A stretch of 64,000 nt of DNA from Cepaea hortensis (lineage: Eukaryota; Mollusca; Gastropoda; Stylommatophora; Helicidae): contig OY992881.1 of the NCBI GenBank assembly GCA_963921405.1, positions 94,557,376 through 94,621,375 of the forward strand, given 5' to 3'. This document shows positions 45,201 through 51,161 of this stretch, in pieces. Made by a program: the position numbers and the translations under genes. Position 1 is the stretch's first letter, and every line of letters starts with the position of its first letter. The notes below the pieces were generated by a model. That model did no database searches. It saw only the letters and a list, made by a program, of their open reading frames with translations, and was not told the DNA's origin.

Positions 45201-45703
45201 TAGACATGAAATTCTTCCCTGGAAAAAACAAATCTGTCGTGGGTCTGATATCTAGCCCTGACCGAGAAAGCGTGGAGAAGATTTACTTCGCTTTAAATAA
45301 CTTTGTTCTGCCTACAATTGCTTTTGTGATGATTATTGTTTGTACGGCGATATTGGTCATTAGCCTCAACAGAAGAACAAAGTGGCGCAAAGTATCAACA
45401 GCAAACGGGCAAGGTGATGTTTCAAGTCGTAACCAGAGAGTGGCAAAAATGGTGGTCACTATTTCCACTCTGTTTATTGCCTGCTTCATTCCTATTTCCG
45501 TAGTGTTCTTGGCACTGGTGTTTGAGCCCGAACTGTCTGTGGGCGGAAGACTGGTCAATATTGGCGTCGTCGCAGGTGGTTTTGGAGTTCTGCTGGAAGC
45601 AATTAACTCGTCAATGAACATTTTCATATATTATTACATGAGCTCCAAGTATCGAGACACATTTCGTGACATGTTTTGTATGTACGATGTTTCAGAACAA
45701 TGA
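29947..45703 (+). CDS. rhodopsin-type GPCR, gastropod chemosensory-receptor-like, spliced
   Basis: Three exons (29947-30145, 33265-33479, 45101-45703) join in frame to 338 codons, a normal length for a class A GPCR. Seven hydrophobic segments are present. The N-terminus carries a possible glycosylation site, N5-S-T. Family landmarks are N45 in TM1 (G-x3-N), L68-A-x-x-D72 in TM2, E128-R129-C130 in place of DRY at the end of TM3, a basic second intracellular loop (FKVKLIVTPKR), and N307-S-S-M-N-I-F-I-Y315 in place of NPxxY, followed by MSSKYRDTF at the start of the C-tail. This pattern recalls the expanded gastropod chemosensory/peptide-receptor-like GPCRs; ligand unknown. There is no Cys at the usual TM3 position (Tyr104, 25 residues before R129) nor in the second extracellular loop. 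Family membership is recognition from memory; the gene model is direct reading. Confidence 0.85.
30188..30299. repeat. (ATC)n microsatellite next to a LINE-B 3' end
   Basis: About 31 ATC repeats, then CAACATCATCACCACCACC, leading straight into CATGTGCCACACAGTTAAGCG, a mutated LINE-B 3' terminus on the minus strand. On the LINE strand the tract is a GAT-type tail. Confidence 0.95.
30300..32345 (-). mobile_element. LINE-B, 5'-truncated copy, decayed
   Basis: Read on the minus strand from about 32345: the linker (LFQDVDDQWEML-like, then a KKVGRKIWMTE-like segment), RT blocks at 31997-31650 (TGKTPGSDNITTEIINAL, NSVFIAIPKKSGAL), the catalytic region in broken frames at about 31600-31150, and the C-terminus at 30924-30727 (SIATRKRVLTYYIEPLLLYRCEAW). 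It ends at two partial 3' ends near 30463 and 30300. Frameshifts and stops throughout. It lies antisense in GPCR intron 1. Confidence 0.85.
32430..32672 (-). mobile_element. SINE-A copy 3
   Basis: Flanked by an exact 10-bp duplication, AATCACTAAA, at 32420-32429 and 32673-32682. The minus-strand head lies near 32670 (GGTCTCCCTGGTCGAGGGG) with a B-box-like GTTCGAGTC; the body has GCAATGGCAAACTACTGAGC and the 3' end GGATAGGCAAAACATTTTTT. The tRNA head resembles copy 2 more than copies 1, 5 and 6. Confidence 0.9.
32806..33218 (+). repeat. Repeat-X copy 2 with internal ~50-bp tandem units
   Basis: Shares CGGAAACTGTA, TATTTTAGTCATATTAACC and CAGTGGTTAGGAAA with copy 3 at 43955. It contains four diverged tandem units starting near 32964, 33014, 33063 and 33112, each with GA-GGGTGCTTGAG and ACACA-ATGGCAAGTGA motifs. 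It ends GCGACGCTCTGCAATGGAT, as in copy 1. No coding capacity recognised. Confidence 0.6.
33265..33479 (+). CDS. GPCR exon 2: TM2, TM3
   Basis: A 215-bp exon bounded by CTGTAG|GT and AAG|GTTGGT. It encodes the end of the TM1-2 loop, TM2 with D72, the first extracellular loop, TM3 and the ERC motif, ending after K138 at a codon boundary. The frame is open into the intron, so only the splice logic and the conserved continuation in exon 3 define the end. Confidence 0.85.
33632..33862 (+). mobile_element. SINE-A copy 4
   Basis: Plus-strand orientation. The head is diverged (GGGGCTGAGAGCCTTCTCCC, then GTAGCGGTTCCCACC in place of a clean B box). The body is typical, with CTCAGAAAGCAATGGCAAAC and AATCTTGCCAAGAAATC, and the end is CCTGTAAAGGATATGCGG followed by A7. 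I could not identify a convincing target duplication. Confidence 0.85.
34000..34205 (+). mobile_element. SINE-C copy 2
   Basis: Contains a B-box-like GTGTTCGAATTCACATC, an AAATTGACTCGGGCTTCC stretch matching AAATCGACTTTGTCTCC of the copy at 11165, and the shared tail GCCCTTTACTTATTACTTA. Diverged, with no clear target duplication seen. Confidence 0.55.
34206..34651. other. no feature recognised, left flank of LTR element
   Basis: T-rich DNA with overlapping 102-codon frames that lack motifs. The last part, near 34600-34656, may be the beginning of the LINE-E fragment that resumes at 43189 after the LTR insertion. Confidence 0.35.
34657..37292 (-). repeat. 3' LTR (left), 2,636 bp
   Basis: Identical in my reading to the right LTR except C at 36775 (A at 42671) and G at 36871 (T at 42767). 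It is bounded by a 5-bp inverted TGTCA/TGACA. Frames inside it, such as 142 codons at 34734-35162 on +, occur in both LTRs because of the duplication and carry no recognisable motif. The length is several-fold greater than typical Gypsy LTRs. Confidence 0.93.
37293..37305 (-). other. candidate polypurine tract
   Basis: Reads AAGAGAGGGCCTA on the minus strand, directly before the 3' LTR. It is only partly purine at its 3' end, so the assignment rests mostly on position. Confidence 0.5.
37322..37678 (-). pseudogene. RNase H remnant of the LTR element
   Basis: The minus-strand frame begins RPIAYASRYF, an RNase H block seen in Ty3/Gypsy pol. The expected continuation, PAERNSSTGECECL, lies in the overlapping end of the 937-codon frame, so a frameshift separates them. 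Further on come LQHYSEYLFGKE and then LIDFLSRHPVP, the usual end of the RNase H/connection region, with the sequence between them deleted. It lies downstream of the integrase module and next to the polypurine tract and 3' LTR. RNase H is thus last in the order. Confidence 0.75.
37596..40409 (-). CDS. Gag-protease-integrase fragment polyprotein of the LTR element
   Basis: A 937-codon ORF; Met36 at 40304 is a more likely start than Met1. Residues about 65-145 are a charged coiled coil with AAKKLEAEQ repeats. Residues 175-345 form a Gag/SCAN-like helical domain (MKFPLAIFEEDKEKIDQFL onward). Residues 355-400 are a Lys/Ser-rich linker. C405-x2-C408-x4-H413-x4-C418 is a zinc knuckle. D472-T-G is the aspartic protease motif. 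H647, H659 and C689-x2-C692 form an integrase zinc-binding domain, with an unusually long 11-residue gap between the two His. About residues 706-765 are the integrase C-terminal GPY/F-type module (GWQGPFPVIRVV). After residue 770 the frame runs through diverged RT/RNase H linker sequence. The integrase DDE core and RT catalytic block are absent. Confidence 0.85.
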   Translation of the reverse strand: MVCCVLWCIDYSGVLTIGILHFWIYTNTTNTPTLTMASGKLNMAEVQATGEGMGLRGDALSQYIQEVERDFRQEERERKKREADLEDRKLALEEKKLEAEQAAKKLDAEQAAKKLEAEQKKFDSEQEARRLEREHEYRMRELELKAQTSRNTEGAVGGSSLPGSPTLGRHGYQAMKFPLAIFEEDKEKIDQFLQKFEAMSVAMGLDKDKWCLKLSQGLRGTAFEVYARLPAGHENDYDALKEALLKRFEMTSHTYRKKFRSANREPSELFAAYSLRLKSYLHKWMELAGFAKDYESLEELMIVDQMRKHMSKPLKTFLGEQGAERLDVVAKLAERYVVVHGEASDTCPTSTKGQVKSDKKKFKSSQQKKVESSERSTEKSPEKSKGGSKSPPKSSPKKNWKGRWCSICKEPSHNTKDCKAKAKSSHFAACLVEPKAVSTEKVEVVNRTVDQERPPVVELVEVNGQQVECLYDTGLDGEAVIAASLVRPDQLTGENIEIQPAMKSAVAMTLPIANVEISSRYVTGIIPAAVLLDPLYPVILGSKYVFLGVPKEPIHLGDIHKCDHAGKDEADATSSEPLLGDLRTAQSDDTTLCHCYKKLQKSADPPQRGQYYLKNRLLYRRAGRGNELHGQLVVPNDYRLQILQRGHAISGSNLSGSGHMGVRATLQRISGHYYWPGMTGDIRRLVKSCPECQKATPQNRTKTRLVLKVGDGALLWGPGRTDMLEVGWQGPFPVIRVVSKSNYEIRIGGILRIFHANLLRKPEERSGEKSPHLLAMAVAGNKVTGPDGDQTDPVLHREDYGNVWGWSDCPPSDRGTVQRLEEAQGEGFPSNLVRTGSVASGKAREALNSVRSPTDQPRCRKRWPGKPQSRRVWRTAWSIEDDTVDPKACSVGKTSGSNDTVTGGMRRSTCIATHRVRESVFRPAERNSSTGECECLW
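40530..40547 (-). promoter_or_regulatory. primer-binding site, tRNA-Pro type
   Basis: On the minus strand, five bases (TTATT) after the 5' LTR, the sequence is TGGGGGCTCGTCCGGGAT. This is 18 of 18 bases of the well-known tRNA-Pro primer-binding site, complementary to the 3' end of tRNA-Pro including CCA. It would prime minus-strand DNA synthesis. Confidence 0.9.
40553..43188 (-). repeat. 5' LTR (right), 2,636 bp
   Basis: The copy that should carry the promoter for the minus-strand genome RNA. The offset from the left LTR is exactly 5,896 bp over the whole length, so there are no net indels. I did not identify a convincing TATA box or polyadenylation signal by eye. Confidence 0.93.
43194..43935 (+). 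mobile_element. LINE-E 3' fragment, broken by the LTR insertion
   Basis: Frames give NISFGKTEVMHIS (RT thumb), then in another frame KYLESIQSSNG and EDEVENRWNKANQLIGH, then CQTWTMKENEERKITATEMRFLGRIL and RQQVKWFGHITKLP, the C-terminal pattern of RTE-like LINEs. An (AAACT)n run lies at 43453-43495. The 3' end at about 43880-43925 (TTTACCTCGACACAGCAGGGT) recurs at 44950-44990. Not functional. Confidence 0.75.
43955..44138 (+). repeat. Repeat-X copy 3
   Basis: GTGCCCCGGAAACTGTAATA and CACGTTACAGTGGTTAGGAA match copy 2 at 32816-32866 closely. One GGGTGCTTGAG...ACAAATGGCAAG unit is present instead of four. It ends near a short AT run at 44151-44168. Confidence 0.6.
44325..44440 (+). mobile_element. 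LINE-F 3' tail fragment
   Basis: CTCTTCGCTGGCTGTTGAAG and GGAATGCTCCGAGTACTGTG match the LINE-F 3' end at 61826-61890. The tail here is CACTCAACTCAACTCGAC. Only about 110 bp is present. Confidence 0.7.
44560..45056 (+). mobile_element. LINE-E 3' end, second copy, with (GATGA)n tail
   Basis: CAGACCAAATGGAAGCAGAGG, then (after a SINE-A insertion) GGGAATATTGATACATGAAG and TTCACCTCGACACCGCAAGG, parallel the LINE-E end at 43790-43925. The copy runs into 12 or so GATGA pentamers (44997-45056), probably an expanded LINE tail, ending only 44 bp before GPCR exon 3. Confidence 0.75.
44646..44892 (-). mobile_element. SINE-A copy 5
   Basis: Flanked by an exact 12-bp duplication, GAATAGCAGAGT, at 44634-44645 and 44893-44904. 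Minus-strand orientation, with head GGCTTCCTGACCTAGAGGTT, B box GTTCGAATCGC, body GCAATGGCAAACTACTGAGC and an AT-rich tail. Inserted in LINE-E. Confidence 0.92.
45101..45703 (+). CDS. GPCR exon 3: TM4-TM7 and C-tail
   Basis: A 603-bp terminal coding exon with acceptor ATTCTTCTAG. The first codon, GTA, continues directly from AAG of exon 2, giving FK-VKLIV. The exon encodes TM4 to TM7, a short third intracellular loop rich in N, R and K (NRRTKWRKV to SSRNQRVAK), and a short C-tail. Stop TGA at 45701-45703. Confidence 0.88.
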   Translation, partial: VKLIVTPKRVAALIASIFIIIVIAGSPVYLVHKLDMKFFPGKNKSVVGLISSPDRESVEKIYFALNNFVLPTIAFVMIIVCTAILVISLNRRTKWRKVSTANGQGDVSSRNQRVAKMVVTISTLFIACFIPISVVFLALVFEPELSVGGRLVNIGVVAGGFGVLLEAINSSMNIFIYYYMSSKYRDTFRDMFCMYDVSEQ

Positions 45704-46135
45704 AGACTGTATTATATGCAGTACTAAACACAAGACTGCATTTGTCAAACTGTACACGGACTTACAAGGTACATTAATTTTACTGTCAATGCTGTTTTGT
45801 ACTTTTTGGCTTCTTTCTCTTTTGTCATTTGATTGTGACAATTTATAAGTTACAACATTCACTTAGACCTAAGCCAACATTACAAAGTAATGTAAATGCA
45901 ATAATTATTGTTCATACTGAAAAAAAAAAAAACGAAAAAAACAAACAAACGGAAAATCACATGTAATGTAATGCCCCCCCCCCCCCCCCCAAAAAAAAAA
46001 AAAAATATGTATGTAACTAAAATATTATTGCAAGCTTAAACTATAACTAGAAGTGAAAAAAACAACAACAACAACACAGTGATGAATAACTGCAAGAAAC
46101 AATGTGGTGTTTCAACTGAAATAATAATAATAAAA

Positions 46136-46170
<35 letters not shown>

Positions 46171-46298
46171 AACTCAATCAAATATCATCAGTGAAAACTA
46201 TACAACAATCTTCTGAACGATACATAATGGTCCAAATTAGCATATATTTTCTACAGACCTGCTACATGACAACACAAAACGTAAAATAAAATGAGATC
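45704..46298 (+). other. GPCR 3' region
   Basis: Probable 3' untranslated region and flank. AATAAA hexamers lie at 46129-46134 and 46285-46290, either of which could serve polyadenylation. A C-tract passing into an A-tract (about 45974-46005) and a short CA run (46140-46167) are present. No further gene. Confidence 0.5.
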
Positions 46299-47695
46299 TG
46301 GTGTTGTATACTACATGATCACGAGAGAAGGCGGTGTCACTGGTGTTGTATACTACATGATCACGAGAGAAGACAGTGTCACTGGTGTTGTATACTACAT
46401 GATCACGAGAGAAGACAGTGTCACTGGCGTTGTATACTACATGATCACGAGAGAAGACAGTGTCACTGGTGTTGTATACTACATGATCACGAGAGAAGAC
46501 AGTGTCACTGGCGTTGTATACTACATGATCACGAGAGAAGACAGTGTCACTGGTGTTGTATACTACATGATCACGAGAGAAGACAGTGTCACTGGTGTTG
46601 TATACTACATGATCACGAGAGAAGACAGTGTCACTGGTGTTGTATACTACATGATCACGAGAGAAGACAGTGTCACTGGCGTTGTATACTACATGATCAC
46701 GAGAGAAGACAGTGTCACTGGTGTTGTATACTACATGATCACGAGAGAAGACAGTGTCACTGGTGTTGTATACTACATGATCACGAGAGAAGGCAGTGTC
46801 ACTGGTATTGTATACTACACGATCACGAGAGAAAGCGGTGTCACTGGTGTTGTATACTACATGATCACGAGAGAAGACAGTGTCACTGGTGTTGTATACT
46901 ACATGATCACGAGAGAAGACAGTGTCACTGGTATTGTATACTACATGATCACGAGAGAAGACAGTGCCACTGGTATTGTATACTACATGATCACGAGAGA
47001 AGACAGTGTCACTGGTATTGTATACAACATGATCACGATAGAAGACAGTGTCACTGGTGTTGTATACTACATGATCACGAGAGAAGGCAGTGTCACTGGT
47101 ATTGTATACTACATGATCACGAGAGAAGGCGGTGTCACTGGTGTTGTATACTACATGATCACGAGAGAAGACAGTGTCACTGGTGTTGTATACTACATGA
47201 TCACGAGAGAAGACAGTGTCACTGGTGTTGTATACTACATGATCACGAGAGAAGGTGTTGTCACTGGTGTTGTATACTACGTGATCACGAGAGAAGACAG
47301 TGTCACTGGTGTTGTATACTACATGATCACGAGAGAAGGTGTTGTCACTGGTGTTGTATACTACATGATCACGAGAGAAGACAGTGTCACTGGTGTTGTA
47401 TAGTACATGATCACGAGAGAAGGCGTTGTCACTGGTGTTGTATACTGCATGATCACGAGAGAAAGCAGAGACACTGTTGTTGTATACTAGGCGATCACGT
47501 GAGAAGGCGTTGTCACTGGTGTTGCATACTAGACGATCACGAGAGAAGACAGTGTCACTGGTGTTGTATACTAGGCGATCACGAGAGAAGACAGTGTCAC
47601 TGGTGTTGTATACTAGACGATCACGAGAGAAGGCGGGGTACCTGGTGTTGTATACTAGGCGATCACGTGAGAAGGCAGTGTCATTGATGTTATAC
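46299..47695. repeat. 42-bp minisatellite, 33 units
   Basis: Unit start points lie at 46303, 46345 and every 42 bp to 47647 without any length change. The unit reads GTTGTATACTACATGATCAC + GAGAGAAGACAGTGTCACTGGT. Because 42 is a multiple of three, it is open in frames on both strands: 370 codons on + (46291-47403) and 488 on - (47703-46237), each a 14-residue repeat. Units differ mainly at GAC/GGC and GGT/GGC. The last five units (from about 47480) are more diverged and carry TAG in the + frame. It lies about 0.6 kb past the GPCR stop. I regard it as non-coding. Confidence 0.95.
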
Positions 47696-47777
47696 ATAGT
47701 CACACTATAGAAAGAAAAAATGAAGTGAGAGGACTTAGGAAATTAATAGAAATTATACTATAACTAGTGTGTTGTCT

Positions 47778-48016
47778 TGCCGGCTTCCTGGCCTAGAGGT
47801 TAGCGACTTTTCTCCGTAATCTCGTATACTCTCGTAAGCAACGTGACGACGGTGAGAATCAGCAGTGGTTCGAATCGGCTCGGTAACTTACGGGGTATGT
47901 GAGCCGGCCGCTCAGAAAGCAATGGCAAACTACTGAGCGTAATCTTGCCAAGAAATCAACAATCAGCTGAAAGATGCTGATATTGACAGCAATGTCCTGT
48001 AAAGGATATGCAAACA
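47778..48016 (+). mobile_element. SINE-A copy 6
   Basis: Flanked by an exact 12-bp duplication, AGTGTGTTGTCT, at 47766-47777 and 48017-48028. It gives the cleanest view of the family: head GGCTTCCTGGCCTAGAGGTT with A box, B box GTGGTTCGAATCGG about 80 bp in, then CTCAGAAAGCAATGGCAAAC, CTTGCCAAGAAATCAACAAT, CAGCTGAAAGATGCTG and end CCTGTAAAGGATATGCAAAC. Confidence 0.94.
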
Positions 48017-48236
48017 AGTGTGTTGTCTAATCGCTACTTCTGTTTTTCATTTCTAAGACCGTCGCATACAAGTGGCAGAGAAGACATTATGATTACATAA
48101 TCTTCATCAGCAAACAAAATGAAAGTAGCCGCACACTCGTCGGTTCTAATCTAACTTCACAGGCATCATCTCAAGTAAATTCAGAATCATTATCCTCATC
48201 TTCATTACACTCCTAATAATCATTATCTTCTTGGTT

Positions 48237-48238
<2 letters not shown>

Positions 48239-48274
<36 letters not shown>

Positions 48275-48276
48275 GG

Positions 48277-48319
<43 letters not shown>

Positions 48320-48500
48320 CTTCTTCTTCTTCTTTTTCTTCTTCTTCTTCTTCTTCTTCTTCTTCTTCTTCTTCTTCTTCTTCTTCTTCTTCTTCTTCTT
48401 CTTCTTCTTCTTCTTCTTCTTCTTCTTCTTCTTCTTCTTCTTCTTCTTCTTCTTCTTCTTCTTCTTCTTCTTCTTCTATTATTATTATTATTATTATTAC
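48239..48500. repeat. compound (GTT)n(CTT)n(ATT)n tract
   Basis: About 27 GTT repeats, about 52 CTT repeats with one TTTTTC interruption, then about 8 ATT repeats. The long CTT/AAG part is a strong candidate for triplex (H-DNA). Poly-Glu, poly-Arg, poly-Phe and poly-Leu frames here are artefacts. Confidence 0.97.
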
Positions 48501-49185
48501 TAGTATTAATATCGAATGCCGTAGTCTCAGTAGCGAAGAAATGAAGCCGACTTCCCTTTGCCCTGGAAAGGTCTTGAGTTCTTTTTCGGACTCCATCTCT
48601 CGGTTCGCGGATGCAGTTTTCTTGGAGACCCCTGGGAATCGTCGCTGGAACTAATGAGTGTGTGTTCTGTGCGACAATTTCGGCTGAAAACACTGCTGAA
48701 AGAAGCTGGTTCATTTAGTTTACTACCCAGTTCAGTTTTGTCGCATATCTTGTCATTAAAATGCATTATTATCATCGTTTCATCATTATCATAATCATTA
48801 TCAACACTATTTCTACAGGTAAAGTTTTGTGAGTAGACATTATGGATCACGATGACGCGTTACTCTGCTTCATCTGATATGTAAAAACAAAAATAATGTA
48901 GTGTTGATTATATTATTAGTTTGATACATATCACATAGGAAATGTGTCTAATGTTACTACAGAAAACTCTTAAACAACCAAACATACACACGCAATCAGA
49001 CATAGTTTCTATTTGCCAAGATTTCATCTAAAATGATGATTCAATATATAGCTTTGTGATGCATTCTATGTCTGGTAAATACAATATATAACAATGTTAA
49101 AAAGGTTCCGAAAGTGAATACATCCAAAGACAATTAATACATATATAAATAAATCTTACCACTAATATAATATTAATATTGAGCT
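48501..49185. other. no feature recognised
   Basis: AT-rich DNA with frames of up to 107 codons on the minus strand that run out of the microsatellite. No motif. Confidence 0.4.
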
Positions 49186-49781
49186 CAACCCACTACTGGC
49201 AACGCTGATCGTATTCTGGTATGAACCTGAGGCCTATCCACGTCAATATGGAAGCACTATACTCGAGTTTCACTCTCGTTTGAGCTCGTCAGTAGTGCAT
49301 ATCCCTGACAGGATCCGGAAACAAGCCCCGGATCACTGGCGTGTGAAGCGGGTGTGTAACCACGCGGCACAAGCTGGACACGGCCAAATTATCATAACAG
49401 AATATTACAACGAAACAACCAAATAAATCATTTGATTATTGCTCACTGGATTTTAGGAGGCCTGGTGTTCCTTGCCAGTGAGAAGTCCTGATCGTTCGGG
49501 TCCACATCGATTGACGGACGTCAGTCGCGGCGATTGGGCAATCTTGAGCATAGCCTACGATGGGTGACGTTGTAATATTCTTTTATGATAATTTGGCCGT
49601 GTTTAGCTTGCGCCGCGTGGTTACACACCCGCTTCACACGCCAATGATCCGGGGCTTGTTTCCGGATCCGGTCAGGGATATGCACTACTGGCGAGCTCAA
49701 ACGTGTATAGTGCTTCCATATTGACGTGGATAGGCCTTAGGTTCATACCAGAATACGATCAGCGTTGCCAGTAGTGGGTTG
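49186..49781. repeat. large inverted repeat, possible foldback/MITE element
   Basis: The left arm at 49186-49411 begins CAACCCACTACTGGCAACGC; the right arm at 49569-49781 ends in its complement, GTTGCCAGTAGTGGGTTG. The arms of about 226 and 213 bp pair over nearly their whole length with scattered differences and small indels, around a loop of about 157 bp. No transposase frame inside. No clean target duplication; a GCT/TGCT similarity at the borders is too short to rely on. A 20-bp CGAAACAACCAAATAAATCA occurs at the loop edge (49411) and again beyond the right arm (49807). Confidence 0.85.
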
Positions 49782-49929
49782 TGCTAAATATTTAAATTTC
49801 AAATCCCGAAACAACCAAATAAATCATAATATTAATAGCTAATATTTGAATGTGTGAATATTGTTCAATGGGATTGAATGTGAAATTTTGTATACTTCAA
49901 AGCATCGCTATGAAGTTGTACACATACTT

Positions 49930-51134
49930 TTGTCAAGAAGCTAATCGCAGGACTGTTTCATACTGTTACAAATCCCGAAAAAAGAACAGTGCATGCTTTG
50001 GGTTTTAGTAAACGGTCATTTCGTCGATGGGCTCAAGAATCTGGAATGAAACCAACACGCGATAAGCAAACTGTAGGTAGAAAGTTAATTGTAGATAGCT
50101 TTGACAAGGATGTCATAAGGCGAGTTATTATAAAAATGAAGGATGCCAAAGAAACAGTGACTGTAAGAAAACTTAAGATTTGGTTGAGAAAGAACAATAA
50201 CATAGAGCTATCCAAAACAACTTTGTGGAAAATTATAAGGACATTAGGCTTCACTTTTAGAAAGTACAAAGGAAGTAGAAATATCCTTTGCGAGCAACCG
50301 CATTTAGGAGCCATGAGAAGTAGATACCTACATGAATTAGGGTAAATGAGCAAAGAAAATTATGACATAGTGTATTTGGATGAGACGTGGGTAAATGCGC
50401 ACCACACAAGTGAAAAGGAATGGCAATTAATGGATGGAAAGATAAAGCGTTATGTGCCCAGTAGTAAAGGACAGCGTTTGGTCATAGCCTATGCTGATAG
50501 TACTCATAATGGCTTACTACAGAATGCTGGACTCGTGTTCGTATCAAAACATACAGACAATAGGGATTATCATAATGCGATGAATGGTAATGTATTTAGA
50601 GATTGGCTCGAGAATACAGTACTTCCATCCCTTGATAGACCCTCTTGTCTAATCATGAACAATGCGTCATATCTCAATGTTGTTGCCCAAGAAGACAAAA
50701 TACCTACGGCATCGAGCACAAAGGAAGCAATAAAGATATGGCTCCGAGGGGAAAATAAACCATTTCCATAAACATATTTCAAGCTACAGTTGTTGTCCCT
50801 TGTAAAACAGGCGCAAAAAAGCAAGACATATCAAATCGACAAGTTGATATAAGAGCATGGCCATAGGTGCTTGAGACTTCCGCCGTATCATTCTCATTTA
50901 AACCTTATAGAACTTGTCTGGGCTAAAATTAAAGGACAGGCAGCTACTTCTAATACTAATTTCGAATTGTCAAGATACTAACTCAGTCCGCACTATTAAA
51001 TATTGATAAAAGTTACTGGAAAAAATGTGAGTTCCATGTGTTGAACGAGGAAGAGGCTATTGGAGAAAGGATGGATTGAATATTATGCAACCGAGAGCAG
51101 TCATGGACCTACTGGAATTGTCCGACACAGATTA
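49930..51134 (+). pseudogene. mariner/Tc1-superfamily transposase, dead
   Basis: One frame from 49989 to 50771 is interrupted by TAA at 50343-50345. Residues after 49989 give a helix-turn-helix-type N-terminus (ALGFSKRSFRRWAQ, then SKTTLWKIIRTLGF). The catalytic domain starts with IVYLDETWVNAHHT (first Asp), then GNVFRDWLENTVLPSL. The second catalytic Asp is replaced by Asn in LIMNNASY. After 50771 the frame is lost, but LPPYHSHLNLIELVWAKIKG, with the catalytic Glu, is readable near 50880-50935, and a C-terminus with KSYWKKCEFHVLNEEEA lies near 51000-51060. Known role: cut-and-paste transposition. Stops, a frameshift and the Asp-to-Asn change make it inactive. No clear terminal inverted repeats found. 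Confidence 0.8.
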
Positions 51135-51161
51135 AGGTCTGAGAAAATCGCAGACCTTAAT
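51131..51161. other. perfect hairpin next to the transposase relic
   Basis: ATTAAGGTCTG (51131-51141) and CAGACCTTAAT (51151-51161) form an 11-bp perfect stem with a 9-nt loop. It directly follows the last recognisable transposase codons, so it may belong to the end of that element. Confidence 0.6.

Noticed and set aside
46237..47703. 488-codon and 370-codon open frames on opposite strands
   Set aside because: They are translations of a 42-bp tandem repeat whose length is a multiple of three. No signal, domain or splice context supports a protein.
47778..47900. tRNA gene candidates with A and B boxes
   Set aside because: The boxes are too far apart for a functional tRNA, and the sequence belongs to the SINE-A family with target duplications. 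The same applies to the heads of SINE-B and SINE-C.
48213..48714. Poly-Glu, poly-Arg, poly-Gln, poly-Phe and poly-Leu frames
   Set aside because: Direct translation of the GTT/CTT/ATT microsatellite in different frames.
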